Shown: positions 28,457 through 36,809 of the stretch, in pieces | How the letters are laid out: every line of letters starts with the position of its first letter | Numbering within the stretch: the stretch's first letter is position 1 | NCBI GenBank assembly: GCA_017304135.1 | Contig: JAFLBB010000015.1 | Location: 22,594-86,593, forward strand | DNA from: Acidobacteriota bacterium | GTDB taxonomy: Bacteria > Acidobacteriota > Terriglobia > Bryobacterales > Bryobacteraceae | Reading direction: 5' to 3' | DNA length: 64,000 bases | Made by a program: the position numbers and the translations under genes | The notes under the pieces: model-generated | Seen by the model: the letters and a program-made list of their open reading frames with translations, nothing else | What the model was told of the DNA's origin: nothing | The model's database searches: none

Positions 28457-29167
28457 ATGAAAGAAGAGACCGCGCGCCAGGGGCTGCTCGCCCACGACGC
28501 CGGTCTCCAGTTGTACCTGCGCTCACTCGCTCACGACTTCAACAACCTGCTCGGGGCTATACTCGGCAACGCCGCGCTGCTGGAAACCATCGTCCCCCAG
28601 GGGAGCGAAGCGGCCGAGACAGCCCTCATCATCCAACGCGCCGCCGAGCGCGCCACCGAGCTGGCGGGCCACCTCTCGCGCGCTGCCCGCCTTGAGCCGC
28701 CGCGCCATGAGCCCGTCGACCTCAACGCTTCGCTGCGCGAAGTCGCCGAGCTTCTCCGCGTGACTCTGCCGCCCCGCGTCCTGCTGCGCACCGAACTGGC
28801 CGACCCGCTCCCCACCGTCCTCGGCGACCCGGTCGAGTTGCACCAGCTCGCACTCAATCTCGCCACCAACGCCCGCGACGCCATTGCCTCGCTTCCCGAA
28901 CCCGGCGGCGTCATTCTGTTGGCCACCGCGGCTACTCCGCGCGGTACGCTGCTGCGCGTCCGCGACACCGGGCCCGGTATCCCGCAGGAGATCCAGCAGC
29001 GCATCTTCCATCCCTTCTTCACCACCCGGGAAGGCGAACAGTCCAGCCGCGGGCTCGGCCTTACCATCGTCGAACGCGTGGCCCGACGCCACGGCGCGCA
29101 ACTCACCCTGCACTCCGAGCCCGGCCACGGAGCCGACTTCCAGATCCTTTTTCCCGCTCCCCGCTAG
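28457..29167 (+). CDS. Soluble sensor histidine kinase core without a sensor domain
   Basis: This is a 236-aa protein with no membrane segment and only about 20 residues before the H-box. The phosphoacceptor region LRSLAHDFNNLLGAILGNA has His followed by DFNNLL, typical of NtrB-like kinases (HisKA). The ATPase domain shows the N-box LHQLALNLATNARDAI, the G1 box VRDTGPGIP and the G2 region RGLGLTIVERVARRHG. No response regulator is adjacent. It begins 14 nt after clpC, so the two are probably co-transcribed, suggesting a link to proteostasis stress. That link is inference. Confidence 0.88.
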   Translation: MKEETARQGLLAHDAGLQLYLRSLAHDFNNLLGAILGNAALLETIVPQGSEAAETALIIQRAAERATELAGHLSRAARLEPPRHEPVDLNASLREVAELLRVTLPPRVLLRTELADPLPTVLGDPVELHQLALNLATNARDAIASLPEPGGVILLATAATPRGTLLRVRDTGPGIPQEIQQRIFHPFFTTREGEQSSRGLGLTIVERVARRHGAQLTLHSEPGHGADFQILFPAPR

Positions 29168-29174
29168 GGCCCCC

Positions 29175-29951
29175 ATGCGCTTCCCCGCACGGCTCCACGT
29201 TCTGCTCGCCCGCGATGCCCCGTACGCGGTCATTCTCCGCCGGGGGCCTTCCAATCTGGTGTGCACCATCGGCTGGGATCGCGCCAATGACACGTTTCAG
29301 GTCGGACAGTGGCTCAGGGGACGCATCTATGAGGAACGCTGCGACCTCTCGCCCGACGGTCGCCATCTGCTCTACTTCGCGCTGAACGGTCGCTGGTCCT
29401 CTGAGACCAAGGGTTCCTACACCGCCGTTTCACGCGCACCCTATCTGAAGGCAGTCTCGCTTTATCCGCAAGGCGACACCTGGGGCGGCGGCGGTGTGTT
29501 TCTCGATAACCGAACCTTCACCACCACCGGTTGGCCGACGGCCCTGCGCGAGTGCGAGGAACTCACGCGGGTCCACACCAGCCGCTGGATCGGCGGACCA
29601 CAGGCCGTGCGGTTCGAACGCGACGGCTGGCTGCAGGTCTGCACGGAACTTCCCATCTATGATCGGCCTGCCTCGTCGGGCTGGCTGTTGCGCGTGCGAC
29701 TTTGCTCCGGACTTCCCTCTACGCCTGGCAGGGGCTGTCATTGGGCTGAATATGCACTGGTAGAGGCAGCCACCGGGGCAGTGCGTTTTCTTCCTGAATG
29801 GGAATGGGCCGGCCTCGACGGCGCCCGCATCGTCTGGACCGTGGCTGGCACGCTCAACGCGGCCCGCCTCACCAAGCGCGGACTGGGCCCAGCTACCCTC
29901 CTCGCCGACTTCAATCCCCTCCAATACGAACCCATCCAAGCGCAATACTAG
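29175..29951 (+). CDS. Hypothetical protein, no recognised family
   Basis: This is 258 aa from the ATG at 29175, 7 nt after the kinase stop; the frame is open further upstream but that region is the kinase gene. The protein has no signal peptide or membrane span and is rich in Trp, Arg and Gly. Short repeated beta-like segments (HVLLARDAPYAVILRR, CDLSPDGRHLLYFALNG, GGGVFLDNRTFTTTGWP) hint at a small beta-propeller or beta-sandwich, but no family motif is visible. It sits in the clpC-kinase run, 4 nt before the MBL-fold gene, so the four may form one transcription unit. Confidence 0.72.
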   Translation: MRFPARLHVLLARDAPYAVILRRGPSNLVCTIGWDRANDTFQVGQWLRGRIYEERCDLSPDGRHLLYFALNGRWSSETKGSYTAVSRAPYLKAVSLYPQGDTWGGGGVFLDNRTFTTTGWPTALRECEELTRVHTSRWIGGPQAVRFERDGWLQVCTELPIYDRPASSGWLLRVRLCSGLPSTPGRGCHWAEYALVEAATGAVRFLPEWEWAGLDGARIVWTVAGTLNAARLTKRGLGPATLLADFNPLQYEPIQAQY

Positions 29952-29955
29952 AGGC

Positions 29956-30897
29956 ATGAAGCGAGGCCTCCTGTTTATGTGCGCCGTAACCCTGTCCGCC
30001 CAACCTCCTCAAGCCACGGATTTCCGCCTTACCGTCCTGAGCACGCAAACCGCTGACTCCCGTGGTATTGGCGAATGGGGCTTCTCGGCCCTCATTGAAA
30101 GCGGCGGCAGGCGGATTCTCTTCGATACCGGGAACCGGCCAGATACCGTCGCCATCAACATCACGGAACTCCAAATCGATCTCTCCACTGTCGAGGACGT
30201 CATTCTCAGCCACGCCCACGGCGACCACACCGGCGGTCTACTGACACTGCGCAAACAGGTGATGACGAAGAACCCTAAGGCCCTCAGCCGTCTCTGGGTG
30301 GCCAAAGGCTTCGCCTACCCGCGACTGTCTGGCAAGAGTGAGCGCACCCCCGGAGCCGACGTCCTGGCCGCGTTCCGCGCCACCGGCGGTGAGGTGATCG
30401 AGGTCGACAACTTCCGCTCCCTCGCTCCCGGCCTCTGGCTCACCGGGCCCGTGCCGCGCAAGCATCCCGAACGCAACTGGAGCGGCAGCGGCCGCATCCG
30501 CCTGCCCGACGGTGCCACCGCCGAGGACAACCTGCCCGAGGACATGGCACTCATTGCGAATACCGCACGCGGCCTCGTTGTTGTCACCGGCTGCGGCCAC
30601 GCCGGCATCGTCAACATCTCCGAGTACGCCCGCGCACAGGTCTCCTCGCCGCGAATTGAGGCCGTTATCGGTGGAATCCACCTGTTCTCCGCCTCCGACG
30701 AGACCCTGGCCTGGACCGCCGCCCGCCTCAAGGAGCAAGGGCTGCAGGTACTTATGGGGGCCCACTGCACTGGCGTCGAGGCTCTTTTTCGAATCCGCTC
30801 CCTGGCCGGCCTCACCCGCGCCAACTCCTCCACCGGTGCTGTCGGCGCTCGCTACGCGCTCGACAAGGGGCTGGAGGCGGGAAGCATTGCGCGTTGA
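29956..30897 (+). CDS. Exported MBL-fold metallo-hydrolase
   Basis: This is a 313-aa protein with a short signal-like N-terminus (LLFMCAVTLSAQ). The metal-binding signature HxHxDH is present as SHAHGDHTGG near residue 82, with later ligands in VVTGCGHAGIVN and the final IGGIHLF segment. The arrangement resembles the archaeal and bacterial beta-ribofuranosyl-aminobenzene 5'-phosphate synthase-like subgroup of MBL proteins, whose members often have unknown bacterial substrates. The signal-like start suggests a periplasmic location. It begins 4 nt after the preceding gene. A hairpin about 130 nt downstream may end the transcript. Confidence 0.88.
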   Translation: MKRGLLFMCAVTLSAQPPQATDFRLTVLSTQTADSRGIGEWGFSALIESGGRRILFDTGNRPDTVAINITELQIDLSTVEDVILSHAHGDHTGGLLTLRKQVMTKNPKALSRLWVAKGFAYPRLSGKSERTPGADVLAAFRATGGEVIEVDNFRSLAPGLWLTGPVPRKHPERNWSGSGRIRLPDGATAEDNLPEDMALIANTARGLVVVTGCGHAGIVNISEYARAQVSSPRIEAVIGGIHLFSASDETLAWTAARLKEQGLQVLMGAHCTGVEALFRIRSLAGLTRANSSTGAVGARYALDKGLEAGSIAR

Positions 30898-31025
30898 GCC
30901 GCCATCCTCCACCCGCCGCCCGCTACCGCCATTCTGATAGGCTCACACTAGGGAATCGAGAATGTTGCGCGCCAGACTCCCGGGTGTTGTGCCGGTCCGC
31001 TATGACCGGAGCCGAGTGCCACCTC

Positions 31026-31046
31026 ATCCCGCCGCGGCGGGATTTT
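31026..31046 (+). terminator. Hairpin with T-run, candidate intrinsic terminator
   Basis: The perfect 8-bp arms ATCCCGCC (31026-31033) and GGCGGGAT (31036-31043) flank a 2-nt loop, and the last T of the right arm continues into TTT (four Ts in all). It lies about 130 nt after the MBL-fold gene and would insulate the following gene. The T-run is short and the loop minimal, so it may act as a palindrome rather than a strong terminator. Confidence 0.5.
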
Positions 31047-31059
31047 GCTGAGTATGGCT

Positions 31060-31078
31060 GAATTGCAGCCTGCAATTC
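31060..31078. promoter_or_regulatory. Perfect 19-bp palindrome upstream of an orphan gene
   Basis: The perfect arms GAATTGCAG (31060-31068) and CTGCAATTC (31070-31078) are separated by a single C. The site ends 19 nt before the start of the 31098 gene and just upstream of TATGAT (31081-31086), a -10-like box. Symmetry and position are those of an operator for a dimeric regulator. No regulator gene is adjacent. Confidence 0.5.
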
Positions 31079-31097
31079 TGTATGATTCCACTACCAC

Positions 31098-31973
31098 ATG
31101 GGCTTTGACCTTACTTTTCAAACGCGGGGCAGCGGAGAGTCCCCGCCCATCGAAGACCTGCACGAGTATTTCGAGCAGCGCAAGAACTACCGCATGGATG
31201 GATTTACGGCGCAGTATCTGAACGAAGATACGGGCGTCTATTTCTGGTTCGATCTGGGGGGCGATTACCCGCAAATCCAGATCAGTTACGCGCGCTCCCA
31301 CATCTTTGCCCTCGAGGCTGTGGAGGAGGCGCAGAGCTTCGTTCAACAGTTCGATCTGGTGCGGCGCACCGGTCCCGAGGGGGCCATGCATGCGGAGTTT
31401 ACCCCCGGTTCGTTCCTCTCTGCTTTTGAAAGCGGAAACCGCGCGGGCTACCGCCTTGCCGCTGATCCGTCCACGGGCTTTGAAGGCTGGTTCACTCGCC
31501 CCGCTTCGACCATTGAAGCCGAATGGCGCTGGAACTTCCGGCGTGCAGCCATGCAGGAACGCGTCGGCGAATCCGTGTTCGTACCCAAGATCAGTTACTT
31601 CATGGTGGACGGCCATCTCAGTTCGGGAGCCGTCTGGAGCGATGCCATCCCTGTCGCCATGCCCACCGTGGAGTGCGTCGTCATCGTCCGCGACCGCGCC
31701 TGGCCGAAACGGCTCCTGAATCGCGAACCGGAGATCCTCGCCGTCCCGTTCGTCCAACTGGAGTCCATCGCTTCGCACTACCGTTTCGTCCAGGGCGAAC
31801 CGGGTCACTACCAGATGTATTGGGATTCGCCACCACTTGCCGTCATCGAATTCCTCCGCGGCGCCCGGGCCAACGATGCCCCCTTCGAAGCCGTCTCCAC
31901 CGACCGCATCCTTGACCAGGAGACAATGGACGAGGTCTGCACGGAAGCGGGGCTGCACCGCGAGGCGAGATAA
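31098..31973 (+). CDS. Orphan hypothetical protein
   Basis: This is a 291-aa cytosolic-looking protein without signal or membrane segments. It is rich in aromatic residues and Glu (HEYFEQRKNYRMDGFTAQYL, VYFWFDLGGDYPQIQISYARSH, EAEWRWNFRRA). No catalytic or binding motif could be matched to a family. A TATGAT box ends 11 nt before the ATG, no Shine-Dalgarno is visible, and a perfect palindrome lies just upstream, so expression is probably regulated individually. It is flanked by a terminator-like hairpin upstream and the amidohydrolase 38 nt downstream. Confidence 0.7.
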   Translation: MGFDLTFQTRGSGESPPIEDLHEYFEQRKNYRMDGFTAQYLNEDTGVYFWFDLGGDYPQIQISYARSHIFALEAVEEAQSFVQQFDLVRRTGPEGAMHAEFTPGSFLSAFESGNRAGYRLAADPSTGFEGWFTRPASTIEAEWRWNFRRAAMQERVGESVFVPKISYFMVDGHLSSGAVWSDAIPVAMPTVECVVIVRDRAWPKRLLNREPEILAVPFVQLESIASHYRFVQGEPGHYQMYWDSPPLAVIEFLRGARANDAPFEAVSTDRILDQETMDEVCTEAGLHREAR

Positions 31974-32011
31974 CTGAGCACACCTGCCACTCCGGGTACT
32001 ATTCTGTTCAG

Positions 32012-33454
32012 ATGATCCGGCTTGCCGCCTTTCTCGTCGCCTCCTCGCTGGGAGCTCAGACCATTGCCATCACCGGCGTGAATGTCGTCGACCTGACGGC
32101 AGGCACCATCGTGCCGGGTCAGACCGTCGTCGTCACAGGTAACCGCATCACGGCCCTTGGCCCTGCGGCTTCCACCCGTCCACCGGCGCAAACCCAGGTG
32201 ATCGACGGCAGCGGTCACTACCTCATGCCCGGGCTCTGGGACATGCACGTCCACCTTCGCAGCAATCCCGTCGACCGCGACCGGCCGCTGGTGGACGAAA
32301 ACGCCGCCACCCTGGAACTCTTCCTCGCCCATGGCGTCGTCGGTGTTCGCGAGATGGGTGGCGACCTGCATGAGCACGTGCTCCGCTGGCGCGATGAGAT
32401 TGCCGCCGGAAAACGCCTGGGTCCGCGTATCCTCACCGCAGGCCGCAAATTAGACGGGGCTGTACCTTCCTGGCCCGGATCGGTCTCTACCATGAGTGCC
32501 GCGGATGCCCGCGAGGCCGTGAAGCAGATGAAGAAGGAGGGTGCGGATTTCATCAAGGTTTACTACAACGAGGTGGAACTCCCCCTACTTCGTGCCGTCC
32601 TCGAGGAGGCCCATGCGCAGGGGCTTAAGGTCACCGGCCATTTGCCGCGTAATCTGACGCTGGCCGCCGCCCTGGAAGCCGGATTGGATGGCATGGAACA
32701 CGGCATGTACCTGAGAACGCCCAAGCCCGAAGTGTGGGAAAGCTACCTCGCCGAAGGCCGCCAGCGCGCGAAGGTAAGCATCGCCGCCGATGGCGCCGAA
32801 ACAACCAAACGCCAACTGTGGATGCACGACGCGGGTGAGGCCGGCCGTATCTACGCACAGTTGGCCGCGCGTCCGTTTTGGGTGACACCCACCCTCATGG
32901 TCGAGGCGCGCGTACGATACGAAATCAGCGAGCAGAAGTTCGACAGCGATCCCCGCAAACGGTTCTTCGATCCTGCCATTTGGGCCAGTTGGAATCCCGA
33001 AACCGGCCGCCGCCGTCCACCCTCTGGCGCTGTACTCGAAGCCCTTAAGAAGTCCGCCCGGCAGGTGCGCGAACTCACCGTGCAGGCCCACAAGGCCGGC
33101 GTCCCCTTGCTCGCCGGTACCGATTGCGGAGTCTCCAACAACTACGTTATGCCCGGTTGGTCCATCCACGAGGAACTCGCCATGATGGTGGAGGCTGGAC
33201 TGACACCGGCCGAAGCACTGCGCACGGCTACCTCCAACGCCGCCCGCTGGCGCGGTACGGAGGCTACCGAAGGCGCGGTGGCGGAGGGCATGAGGGCGGA
33301 TCTGTTACTGCTCCGCGCCAATCCCCTCACCGCCATCGGGGCCACGCGGGAATTGGAAGCGCTGATTCTGGGCGGCCGCATCTTCCCGAGGAGCCAGCTG
33401 GACGCCATGCTGCGTGCCGCCGCCAGCCGTGTCGAGAAGAATCAAACGCGATAA
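32012..33454 (+). CDS. Exported amidohydrolase-superfamily protein (imidazolonepropionase/prolidase-like)
   Basis: This is a 480-aa protein. A short signal peptide (LAAFLVASSLGAQ) precedes the N-terminal beta-sandwich strand ITGVNVVDLTAG. The HxH metal motif appears as LWDMHVHLRSN near residue 78. Further features are the Lys region DFIKVYYNEVE, the later His residues KVTGHLPRN and GLDGMEHGMYLR, and the Asp in LLAGTDCGVSNNY. This set matches metal-dependent amidohydrolases of the imidazolonepropionase/prolidase group, often exported in Acidobacteria. The substrate is unknown. A TATTCT box ends 6 nt before the ATG and no Shine-Dalgarno is seen, suggesting leaderless translation. Confidence 0.9.
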   Translation: MIRLAAFLVASSLGAQTIAITGVNVVDLTAGTIVPGQTVVVTGNRITALGPAASTRPPAQTQVIDGSGHYLMPGLWDMHVHLRSNPVDRDRPLVDENAATLELFLAHGVVGVREMGGDLHEHVLRWRDEIAAGKRLGPRILTAGRKLDGAVPSWPGSVSTMSAADAREAVKQMKKEGADFIKVYYNEVELPLLRAVLEEAHAQGLKVTGHLPRNLTLAAALEAGLDGMEHGMYLRTPKPEVWESYLAEGRQRAKVSIAADGAETTKRQLWMHDAGEAGRIYAQLAARPFWVTPTLMVEARVRYEISEQKFDSDPRKRFFDPAIWASWNPETGRRRPPSGAVLEALKKSARQVRELTVQAHKAGVPLLAGTDCGVSNNYVMPGWSIHEELAMMVEAGLTPAEALRTATSNAARWRGTEATEGAVAEGMRADLLLLRANPLTAIGATRELEALILGGRIFPRSQLDAMLRAAASRVEKNQTR

Positions 33455-33460
33455 CGGCCT

Positions 33461-34162
33461 CTACAACAGCAGCCGCGGGGCCAGGAACAGGGCCGCGACC
33501 AGTAGGACGAACATCGCATCGCCTACGCCGAATCGGCTGCGCACAGCCACCGGCCATACACCAGTGAAGCCACGCGACAGCATGGCCGCGTGGATGCGGT
33601 CCGCACGGTCCCAACTGCGAACAATGAGGCTGCCCACATGGTGGCCCTGTAGCGAAAGGCTCCGCCATCCCAACGGGTTCACGGTGCGGCAGTCGCGCGC
33701 CCGCTCCATACGGGCATATTCCTCCCACAGCAGGTTCGTGTAGCGGTACATCATGCCGAGAATCACGTTCAACGGCCCTGGCGAGCCGAGCTTTCGCAGC
33801 GCCCACAACAAATCAGCAAGCGTCGTTGTGGCCGTCAGGAAGGCGAGCATCAGGACCGCGAGGAAACCCTTGCCCACCACAGCCAGCGCTGCCGGAGCGC
33901 CCGACTCAATGCCGTTCGCCGAGAGCGCAGCCTGCAGCGCGAGCAATCCGCCCGCCATCAGGAGAAACGGCGCTGCCGCGGCGCAGCGCCATGCCAGATA
34001 GTGCGCCCGTGCGGGCCCGGTCATTACGAATAGCAGCGCCAGCGGAACGTACAACGCGAATGCCAGCAATCCGGCCGGAGGCGTGGAGGCAACGATGATC
34101 GTCGCCGCCAGCACGCTCAGCAACCGCGCGCGAGGGTCGAGGGAAGGGAAGAGGGAGGTCAC
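33461..34162 (-). CDS. cbiQ: ECF transporter transmembrane (T) component, nickel/cobalt type
   Basis: This is a 233-aa protein with about five or six membrane segments and a large cytoplasmic loop near residues 135-195. The loop carries the Arg-rich coupling motifs of T-components (YARMERARDCR and HAAMLSRGF), which contact the ATPases. It links the metal-binding S-unit CbiM to the ATPase CbiO for ATP-driven Ni/Co uptake. The start overlaps the cbiM stop by 4 nt, showing translational coupling. It is the last gene of the minus-strand transporter run. Confidence 0.92.
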   Translation of the reverse strand: MTSLFPSLDPRARLLSVLAATIIVASTPPAGLLAFALYVPLALLFVMTGPARAHYLAWRCAAAAPFLLMAGGLLALQAALSANGIESGAPAALAVVGKGFLAVLMLAFLTATTTLADLLWALRKLGSPGPLNVILGMMYRYTNLLWEEYARMERARDCRTVNPLGWRSLSLQGHHVGSLIVRSWDRADRIHAAMLSRGFTGVWPVAVRSRFGVGDAMFVLLVAALFLAPRLLL

Positions 34163-34755
34163 GATGCAGGAGCGAATGGCCGTGCCAGAAACTCAGGCCG
34201 CGCCCGCCTCAGAAATGCCACCACGGCCGCCGTCAATGCCCCTTCCAAGGCGGCCGCGCCCAAGTAGAGCGCCGTCATGAAGAAGAAGCCTTTGCCGTAG
34301 CCGGTCAGCGAGAATTCGATGGCAATCAGCAACGCGGGCGCAGCAACACCGAGAAAGCCGCAGAGAAACGCCCGCAACGACTCCGGCCCCGCTCCCGTGC
34401 GCCACAGCGCGGCTGCCAGCAAAGCGCCGCCGCCTATGTTCACCGCGTTGATGCCCAACGACAATAGGCCGCCATGCTGGAACAGAAACGACTGCAGCAA
34501 CAGGGCGGCGAAGATGACGGGAAAGGCCCGCCTTCCGGCGAGGATGCCGATCAGTCCATATAGCCCCAAATGCACAGAGGTCGCCCCAAGCGGGAAGTGA
34601 ATCAACGACACCACGAAGTTCGCCGAAGCGAGCATACCCAACCGCACCACCTCCTCGGTCTCGATGCGCCTTCCCAGTGCATACACGCCAGTCCACGCCA
34701 CGGCGTGCGCCACGCCGCACCAGATGTTGGGGATGATGCCGTCCGCGATATGCAT
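34159..34755 (-). CDS. cbiM: ECF transporter substrate-binding (S) component for cobalt/nickel
   Basis: This is a 198-aa protein whose N-terminus MHIADGIIP carries the invariant Met-His start that positions the metal in CbiM/NikM. About six membrane helices follow, with further family motifs HFPLGATSVHLGLYGLIG and INAVNIGGGAL. It captures Ni2+ or Co2+. Whether it is NikM or CbiM cannot be decided by eye; the adjacent NikK/NikL-like genes favour nickel. There is no CbiN gene. It starts 7 nt after the NikK-like stop. Confidence 0.93.
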   Translation of the reverse strand: MHIADGIIPNIWCGVAHAVAWTGVYALGRRIETEEVVRLGMLASANFVVSLIHFPLGATSVHLGLYGLIGILAGRRAFPVIFAALLLQSFLFQHGGLLSLGINAVNIGGGALLAAALWRTGAGPESLRAFLCGFLGVAAPALLIAIEFSLTGYGKGFFFMTALYLGAAALEGALTAAVVAFLRRARPEFLARPFAPAS

Positions 34756-34762
34756 GGGCCAG

Positions 34763-35476
34763 CTACCAGCTCACAAAAAGAGAGGTCTCGTAATTCACAG
34801 CGTCGTAGGCCGCGCTCCGCGGGGCGGCGTTCTTGAACTCCGCCAAGAAGAGCGCCGGTTTCGCCGCACCCGCTGGTGGCTGATACCGGATCTTGCCCTC
34901 TGTGTCGGTCTTGCCCGCCACCGCGGCGGACGAGGCCCCCGCTAAGAACACCTCAACCGCGGCACCCGCGTGAGGCTTGCCCCCTGTGAGCAATCGAACG
35001 TTCCACGCGCCTGAAGCGAACTGCGCAGTCAGTTCCACCTCTAGCCCCAGCGGTCTTGCTCCCGTCACGCCTCCCGCGGCGACCGAGGTTCGCAAAGTGC
35101 GCGATGCTGTCAAGGCATCCGGATTCACGTCGCGCCCGCCCTTCTTCAGCCCCTTCGGCGTGCGGCTGCTGACACCGCGATCCTGCACGAAGGCGATTGT
35201 GTGCGGACCGCTCTCGGTGGGCGTGTAGGAGGCCGTGACCGATTTCACCGCAGCCGCCGCCTTTACCGGTACCCGCTTGCCCGAAGGCGTCACTACGAAC
35301 AGATCCAACTGAGCGGCATTGATCGTCTCTTCGCTGTTGGGAAACGCGTGCCCATGCCCGATACGGATCGTCACCGGTTTCCCTGCCACAAAGGCTGTTT
35401 CCGGAGTGATCCACGTATAGTGTCCATAAGCCGCCGCCGCGAGTAGCGCCACAGGAATCAAAGAGAAAATGCGCAT
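34763..35476 (-). CDS. Periplasmic DUF4198-type protein, NikK-like accessory of Ni/Co uptake
   Basis: This is about 237 aa from MRIFSLIPVALLAAAAYGHY (ATG 35476), a clear signal peptide; an in-frame ATG at 35494 adds six residues. The mature N-terminus HYTWITP with the following GHAFP is typical of DUF4198 proteins, which accompany nickel/cobalt ECF transporters (NikK) and are thought to bind metal outside the membrane. The His-rich segments HYTW and IRIGHGHAFP could be ligands. It precedes cbiM by 7 nt on the same strand, which supports the assignment. Confidence 0.82.
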   Translation of the reverse strand: MRIFSLIPVALLAAAAYGHYTWITPETAFVAGKPVTIRIGHGHAFPNSEETINAAQLDLFVVTPSGKRVPVKAAAAVKSVTASYTPTESGPHTIAFVQDRGVSSRTPKGLKKGGRDVNPDALTASRTLRTSVAAGGVTGARPLGLEVELTAQFASGAWNVRLLTGGKPHAGAAVEVFLAGASSAAVAGKTDTEGKIRYQPPAGAAKPALFLAEFKNAAPRSAAYDAVNYETSLFVSW

Positions 35477-35545
35477 GGGGGGAAGTAACTCCATCGATCA
35501 GTTTCGCACGTTTGTTACTTTAGTGATACGGGACCTTGCCGATCC

Positions 35546-35986
35546 ATGAAACGTGCCCTCATCCTCTCCTGCCTCCTCGTGCTGGTGGTGGCCTCCCGCG
35601 CTCTTGCCCATGAACTGGACGCCAGCGCCACGCTCTCGCCGCCCGCGGTGGTCATACGCGCCCGCTACGGCGGCAGCGAGCCGGTCGCCTTCGTCAAAGT
35701 GCAGGTCGTCGCTCCTCAAGGCTCGCCCATCGAGTACCAGCACGGACTCACCGACCGCAACGGCCAGTTCAGCTTCGTCCCTGATGGGCCAGGCTCCTGG
35801 CGCGTGCTGGTGGACGACGAGGAAGGGCACCGGCGCGAGCTCATGGTCAGCGTTCCGTCCCCGTTTGACGGAGCCACCGCGAGCACGCCCCCGGCCCCGG
35901 ACCGCTGGATGCGCGTCCTCACTGGCCTGTCGCTGATGGTGGGACTGACGGGGTTTGTCTACGGCTGGAAGAGCCGCCGCGGCTGA
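35546..35986 (+). CDS. NikL-like small membrane-anchored protein with carboxypeptidase-regulatory-like domain
   Basis: This is a 146-aa protein. It has a signal peptide (LILSCLLVLVVASRALA) and then HELDASATLSPPAVVIRARY. A single beta-sandwich domain of the carboxypeptidase-regulatory type follows (TDRNGQFSFVPDGPGSWRVLVDDEEGH), with a C-terminal membrane helix at about residues 122-140. NikL proteins of Ni/Co ECF systems have this size and anchored layout. The mature His at the N-terminus may bind metal. Unusually it lies on the strand opposite to the other transporter genes, and its last 68 nt overlap the 3' end of the cbiO gene. Confidence 0.75.
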   Translation: MKRALILSCLLVLVVASRALAHELDASATLSPPAVVIRARYGGSEPVAFVKVQVVAPQGSPIEYQHGLTDRNGQFSFVPDGPGSWRVLVDDEEGHRRELMVSVPSPFDGATASTPPAPDRWMRVLTGLSLMVGLTGFVYGWKSRRG

Positions 35987-36746
35987 GAATCTGTTCCCAC
36001 ACGCCGGCATAGTAGTGAAAGTCGATCCCGCATGTGCGCAGCAGCGTGCGGTCAGCAGCGATCTCAAGCGCGGGCCCAACAGCAGCCAACTTGCCGCCGT
36101 GAATGACCGCTAGCCGGTCAACCGCCGCTACGGCCGGTAGAATCTCCTGCGAGATCAGCACAACCGTCGCATCCAGCGAACGGATCAACGCCACAAGCTG
36201 TTCCACCATCCCCGGGTCGAGATTGGCGAACGGCTCATCAAAGGCAATTACGCGTGGCCGCATCGAGAGCACGGTGGCCAGCGCCACGCGTCTCTTTTCT
36301 CCGAAGGAGAGATCATGAGTCGACCTCTTTTCGTAGCCCTCCAACCGCATCTGCCGAAGCGCAAGGCTGACACGCTCGTGCGTCTCTTCTGGACTGCACC
36401 CCATATTGAGCGGTCCGAAGGCCACATCCTCCTCCACTGTAGGAGTGAAGAGTTGGTCATCGGGATTCTGGAACACAATGCCGACGCGGCTTCTCACCTG
36501 CATCAGCGTGTCGCGGCGCACTGGCAGATCGCCGATGCGTACCTCGCCCGAGGCAGGCAGCAGCACGCCATTCAAATGCAGAAGGAAGGTGGACTTCCCT
36601 GCGCCCGACGGGCCGATGATGCCCAACCGTTCGCCGGCTTCCACCCGTAGTGACAGATCATCCAACGCCAGACGGCCATCGGGATAACGGTAGACCAGAT
36701 TCGCAGCGTCAATGGTGCAACCGGAATGGGGTGTGGAGTCGGACAA
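35919..36746 (-). CDS. cbiO: ECF transporter ATPase (A component), cobalt/nickel type
   Basis: This is 275 aa from a TTG start. Walker A GPSGAGKST, the Q-loop region VFQNPDDQLFTPTVEEDVAFG (diagnostic for ECF ATPases), signature LSFGEKRRVALA and Walker B VIAFDEPFANLDP are intact. It powers the CbiMQ membrane complex. The last residues (SSSRRQTPSVPPSATGQ) are low complexity and antisense to the NikL-like gene's end, so the natural C-terminus may have been extended by read-through into the neighbour. TACGAT ends 6 nt before the TTG. Confidence 0.92.
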   Translation of the reverse strand: MSDSTPHSGCTIDAANLVYRYPDGRLALDDLSLRVEAGERLGIIGPSGAGKSTFLLHLNGVLLPASGEVRIGDLPVRRDTLMQVRSRVGIVFQNPDDQLFTPTVEEDVAFGPLNMGCSPEETHERVSLALRQMRLEGYEKRSTHDLSFGEKRRVALATVLSMRPRVIAFDEPFANLDPGMVEQLVALIRSLDATVVLISQEILPAVAAVDRLAVIHGGKLAAVGPALEIAADRTLLRTCGIDFHYYAGVWEQILSRGGSSSRRQTPSVPPSATGQ

Positions 36747-36809
36747 TCTTCTATCGTAAAGGGAACCCGCGTCCGCCGCCGGGCCCGGTCGCCCGACCGC
36801 GCCCCGGCC

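Noticed and set aside
30962..31051. Possible 29-codon small gene upstream of the orphan gene
   Set aside because: No Shine-Dalgarno or conserved composition, and it runs through the terminator-like hairpin.
34756..35545. Cobalamin or NiCo riboswitch controlling the ECF transporter
   Set aside because: The gaps are only 7 and about 50-70 nt, too short for either structured element, and no B12-box-like segment is visible.
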